Assembly (NCBI GenBank): GCA_946533395.1
Contig: CAMNBU010000066.1
Coordinates: 1-5,708 of the forward strand
Direction: 5' to 3'
DNA from: UBA4292 sp002395865
GTDB lineage: Bacteria > Bacillota > Clostridia > Lachnospirales > Lachnospiraceae
DNA length: 5,708 nt
A program made the position numbers and the translations under genes. Below are positions 3,926 to 5,708 of this stretch, piece by piece. The notes below the pieces were generated by a model that made no database searches, had not been told where the DNA came from, and worked only from the letters and a program-made list of their open reading frames with translations. How positions within the stretch are numbered: the stretch's first letter is position 1; every line of letters begins with the position of its first letter.

Positions 3926-5708
3926 CTATCTCGGCGTCAGCCCCAGATAATTTGCTATTCCTATCGCGTCCGCATAGCCCATCCTCACCAGATCCTCCGG
4001 CGTGTCGTAAAAAGGCACATCCGCAGGCGAATCAAGGAAGCAGTGCTCTATGATGATACCGGGTATGCCTCTGCCGGCGCACTCCCTCGGTATAAAATAG
4101 TAGTCCGCGTTGGGATCATGCGCCAGCGACCTGTACAAAAAGCCCTGATTTACAAGTCCCAGAGCGCACAGTTGAGCGAGGATGTTGTTGCCCAGAGCCG
4201 CGCATCTGTCAGCCACGTTCGGCTGCTTCGAGGGCAGTATGAGCACACCGCTCGCCCCGTTGCCGGCGGAGTTGAAATGAAGCGCCACCATGATGTTCGC
4301 GCCCACAGCCTGCGCCATGTTTACGCGCGCGGTCAGGTCCTCCTTCTGTCCGGCTCCCAGTCTGGTGTCGGTATCCCTGGTCATATAGACATCAACATTT
4401 GAATAATGCTCAAGAAGATATGCCCTGCAATATATACCCACTGCAAGCGCCAGATCCTTCTCGTTGGCTCCCGTGAAAGGACTGTGCGCGCCGCCGTCCC
4501 CTCCACCGTGTCCGGGGTCGAGCAGCACCACGTATCTTCCGTTTGCGTTAGGTCCTTCACCTCCGGCCTGCGTATACACATCTATCCTGCAGGCGCTACC
4601 CTTATCGCCGCAGTAGGCGGCCACCACGCATGAGCCTGCGCTCACACCGCGCACCACTCCGTTTTCGTCGACTGTGGCTATATTGGGATCGGATGTGGCC
4701 CATGTTATGTTCCTCGGATCAGTCGTATCTGCGGGATTAAAGCCCACACCCAGCTGAAGCGTTCCTCCCGTAAACAACCCAGCTTCCGCATAGTTCAGAT
4801 ATATGCTCTCGAGTGGGCTGGATACATTTACCGCCACAGCGGTAACGTGCTCTCCCGCGGCAGCCACTATGTTGCAGCTTCCGCCGCCGACAGCTGTAAC
4901 GACGCCGTTCTCATCAACGGTGGCCACAGCCGGATTGTCACTCGCATAGGAGATCGAAAAGGCCTCATTCGCGTTCGCCGGCACAGGAACCGCGTGTACG
5001 TTGGTCTGCGCGCCCTTAGTAAGCGCCACCGAAGCCGTGTCGAACACTATTCCCTCAAGCCTCACCGGAACAAAAACATTACAGCTCATCTCAAAGCCGT
5101 TTGCCGCCAGCTTCACCACCGCATTTCCCGGAGCAACGGCATGTATCACTCCGTTATCCACTGTACACACATTCGTATCGCTGCTGGCATAGGTCACCGT
5201 TTCGAGTACATCGGTCGTATTATCAGGGTACAGCGCGCAGGCAATGGCAGCGTCCGTTCCTGCGTACATCGTCATATCCTGTGCTGATATTATCATGCCT
5301 TCGGCGGGTATTATCACATCCACCTTCGCCTTCGCGCTTATCTCTTTGCAGACCACGTTCACGTAAGTGCTGCCGGGCGCGTGCGCAGTCATGTACCCGT
5401 TTTCATCTATCGATACGATACCGGGGTCATCCGAAGAAAACTCCGCGACAACCTCCTCCGACAGCTTCTCGGGGATAAAGCCCCATACGAGCTGTGCCTG
5501 TGGCGCGTGCGTCAGCTTCAGTACCGCATCCTCCACGCTAAAGCCTGTGAGTTTCGCGTATATATTCACATCTATCTTTGCCGTAAGCCCCTCATACGCA
5601 GCCGTTACGGTGCATTTACCGTCATATAAGCCGTTTATCAGGCCATCTCCCGAGAGCTCAGCACCCTCTCCGTCGATGCTCCACTCGACATCCGCCACAT
5701 CAAGTGTT
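3926..5708 (-). CDS. Ig-like (BIG2) repeat protein with C-terminal N-acetylmuramoyl-L-alanine amidase (Amidase_3) domain, N-terminus outside window
   Basis: The frame is open to the right edge (at least 593 residues visible); GTG at 5698 is internal to an Ig-like domain, so the true start and any signal peptide lie beyond the window. Numbering from that GTG, residues 1-48 end one Ig-like domain, four complete ones follow (about 50-130, 133-211, 213-292, 295-376), then a Gly/Asn linker (377-387) and the catalytic domain (388-588). The zinc-amidase residues are all there: H397 in DPGHGG, E413 in NEKDL, H474 in ALHFNS, and catalytic E551 in IIEHCF. The enzyme should cleave the MurNAc-L-alanine amide bond of peptidoglycan outside the cell, with the Ig-like domains acting as wall-binding or spacer modules. 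Complete catalytic motifs suggest an active autolysin or cell-separation enzyme; its specific role is unknown. It lies upstream of the lipid genes but probably in a separate transcript. Confidence 0.93.
   Translation of the reverse strand, partial: TLDVADVEWSIDGEGAELSGDGLINGLYDGKCTVTAAYEGLTAKIDVNIYAKLTGFSVEDAVLKLTHAPQAQLVWGFIPEKLSEEVVAEFSSDDPGIVSIDENGYMTAHAPGSTYVNVVCKEISAKAKVDVIIPAEGMIISAQDMTMYAGTDAAIACALYPDNTTDVLETVTYASSDTNVCTVDNGVIHAVAPGNAVVKLAANGFEMSCNVFVPVRLEGIVFDTASVALTKGAQTNVHAVPVPANANEAFSISYASDNPAVATVDENGVVTAVGGGSCNIVAAAGEHVTAVAVNVSSPLESIYLNYAEAGLFTGGTLQLGVGFNPADTTDPRNITWATSDPNIATVDENGVVRGVSAGSCVVAAYCGDKGSACRIDVYTQAGGEGPNANGRYVVLLDPGHGGGDGGAHSPFTGANEKDLALAVGIYCRAYLLEHYSNVDVYMTRDTDTRLGAGQKEDLTARVNMAQAVGANIMVALHFNSAGNGASGVLILPSKQPNVADRCAALGNNILAQLCALGLVNQGFLYRSLAHDPNADYYFIPRECAGRGIPGIIIEHCFLDSPADVPFYDTPEDLVRMGYADAIGIANYLGLTPR
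4571..5708 (-). repeat. Tandem Ig-like (BIG2) domain repeats within the amidase gene
   Basis: Each unit ends in a recognisable block of the form (S/A/T)SD-x-N/D-x-(I/V)-x-(S/T)-(I/V)-D-(E)NG-(V/Y)-(V/M/I), then an A/G-rich turn and a VxA strand: SSDDPGIVSIDENGYM, SSDTNVCTVDNGVI, ASDNPAVATVDENGVV and TSDPNIATVDENGVV. Approximate unit bounds on the window are 5708-5555 (incomplete), 5551-5309, 5302-5066, 5062-4823 and 4816-4571. At the DNA level the shared DENGVV blocks use different codons (around 4908-4925 and 4660-4677), so the repeats are old and not a recent tandem amplification. Several units carry cysteines (for example residues 117, 154, 178, 206, 275, 357, 364 and 370). Confidence 0.8.

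Noticed and set aside
3854..4402. 182-codon plus-strand open frame opposite the amidase domain
   Set aside because: The opposite strand encodes a complete Amidase_3 catalytic domain with all zinc ligands; the plus-strand protein is Arg/His/Ser-rich and low in family-like features.
3926..5698. GTG at 5698 as the real start of the Ig-like amidase
   Set aside because: The frame continues to the window edge and the GTG falls inside an Ig-like domain; no signal peptide follows it, which a secreted amidase would need.

Overview
The window reads as a chromosomal segment of a Gram-positive anaerobe of the Clostridia, most likely Lachnospiraceae or a close relative. This is inferred from protein style: a multi-Ig-like-domain cell-wall amidase, the MIGxYDYTVILTYLS-type phosphatidylserine synthase, and a compact PS synthase/PS decarboxylase pair. 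No rRNA, tRNA, mobile element or CRISPR array is visible, and coding density is very high.

Layout: bases 3-569 (+) hold the C-terminal effector-binding part of a LysR-type regulator whose DNA-binding half lies left of the window. It converges, with a 6-base gap, on a block of minus-strand genes that fills the rest. Read in the direction of transcription (right to left), these are: a partial surface/secreted protein of at least four complete and one incomplete Ig-like domain ending in an N-acetylmuramoyl-L-alanine amidase domain (5708-3926); a short AT-rich gap with a well-formed sigma-A-type promoter (3919-3891); a PAP2-superfamily membrane enzyme (3848-3210); a YbhN/AglD-like 'flippase-like' polytopic membrane protein (3220-2180); a 99-base gap full of inverted repeats (2179-2081); phosphatidylserine synthase pssA (2080-1394); and phosphatidylserine decarboxylase psd (1394-576).

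Functionally, PssA and Psd are consecutive steps from CDP-diacylglycerol plus serine to phosphatidylserine to phosphatidylethanolamine. Their genes share one base (TGATG), which suggests translational coupling. The two upstream membrane genes overlap each other and probably start from the 3919-3891 promoter, so the four genes look like a lipid-head-group module: a lipid phosphatase or head-group phosphotransferase, a putative lipid transporter, and PE synthesis. That the PAP2 and flippase-like proteins work on the same lipids is inference.

The most interesting non-coding signal is the 2081-2179 gap. It holds a perfect 13-bp hairpin followed by a GC-rich set of mutually exclusive stems (possible pseudoknot) directly before pssA, which lacks an obvious Shine-Dalgarno. 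It could be an attenuator or translational control element. No clearly new multi-gene system is evident. The points worth checking are this leader, the variant active-site motifs in Psd and PssA, and the lipid-module context.
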